Assembly: GCA_028283725.1 (NCBI GenBank)
Contig: JAPWKC010000004.1
Coordinates: 1,426,001 to 1,490,000, forward strand
Length of the DNA: 64,000 bases
Direction: 5' to 3'
Origin: Neorhizobium sp.
GTDB taxonomy: Bacteria; Pseudomonadota; Alphaproteobacteria; Rhizobiales; Rhizobiaceae
Each line of letters starts with the position of its first letter. Positions within the stretch are counted from its first letter, which is position 1. The notes beneath the pieces were generated by a model. That model saw only the letters and a list, made by a program, of their open reading frames with translations, was not told the DNA's origin and did not search any database. The translations under genes and the position numbers were made by a program. Below, piece by piece: positions 63,910-64,000 of the stretch.

Positions 63910-64000
63910 TCAGGCGGCCGCAAACTCGCCCGTCTCGAAGCGATAGGTCGTCGAGCAGAACTCGCAGGTGACGGCGATATGACCGTCTTCCTCGCTCGCC
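63910..64000 (-). CDS. hslO: Redox-regulated chaperone Hsp33, C-terminal end (partial)
   Basis: Only the last 29 complete codons are in the window. They read EEDGHIAVTCEFCSTTYRFETGEF, with the CxxC zinc motif of Hsp33 (CEFC), whose oxidation activates the chaperone. The rest lies beyond the right edge. apaG beside hslO is the usual rhizobial order. Confidence 0.85.
   Translation of the reverse strand, partial: ASEEDGHIAVTCEFCSTTYRFETGEFAAA

Overview
The window is GC-rich chromosomal DNA from an alphaproteobacterium of the family Rhizobiaceae (Rhizobium/Agrobacterium/Sinorhizobium group). The evidence is gene content and order rather than a database hit: the rhizobial che operon head (globin-type MCP, cheS, cheY1, cheA), the rhizobial-type cellulose cluster with bcsN, a podJ-type polarity gene, the murA-DUF2948-hisD-UPF0262-phosphatase-infA-maf-yacG block, a SAM-II riboswitch before metZ, and apaG facing hslO. 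I see no insertion sequence, prophage, integron, rRNA operon or CRISPR array. Genes are dense and mostly look like core genome.

Layout. 1-3057 (minus): start of a chemotaxis operon, cut inside cheA by the window edge. 3461-12312: a cellulose synthesis region, with a periplasmic TPR protein transcribed away from bcsN-bcsA-bcsB, which end at a good terminator. 12413-19571 (minus): tRNA-Phe and a housekeeping block (yacG, maf, infA, a low-molecular-weight phosphatase, UPF0262, hisD, DUF2948, an SDR, murA, a small charged protein). 19727-23851: tRNA-Thr, a polysaccharide deacetylase-like exported protein, galE, an aminotransferase and mscL. 24051-31296 (plus): a transporter-fused hybrid histidine kinase, opgC, nhaA with a long leader, and a spermidine-synthase-like protein. 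31491-36905 (minus): a beta-oxidation operon (acyl-CoA dehydrogenase, thiolase, FadB-type protein) with a palindrome over its predicted promoter. 37369-46313: podJ, a small secreted protein, a TauE/SafE exporter with TIGR02186 protein, a ClC channel and a universal stress protein. 46339-52143 (minus): pdeM, lhr, two tandem YitT paralogues and a TPR methyltransferase. 52302-55880: DUF6460, a CAP-domain lipoprotein and a MATE pump converge on pyrD-DUF952. 56091-60688: a LuxR-type response regulator, a CI/LexA-like S24 regulator, an orphan solute-binding protein, a second processive GT2 and tRNA-Gly. 60781-64000: dcd-type deaminase, riboswitch-controlled metZ, apaG, and the end of hslO.

How genes fit together. 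Several loci concern envelope and surface glycans: cellulose synthase with a PilZ domain (hence probably c-di-GMP control), a second synthase-like GT2, galE, opgC, murA and a deacetylase-like protein. PodJ and the chemotaxis genes point to a polar, motile, surface-attaching lifestyle. The most interesting signals are regulatory: promoter + SAM-II aptamer + terminator before metZ; the palindrome spanning the fatty-acid operon promoter; the roughly 270-nt nhaA leader; and an orphan S24 regulator that keeps every element needed for self-cleavage. No wholly new multi-gene system stood out.
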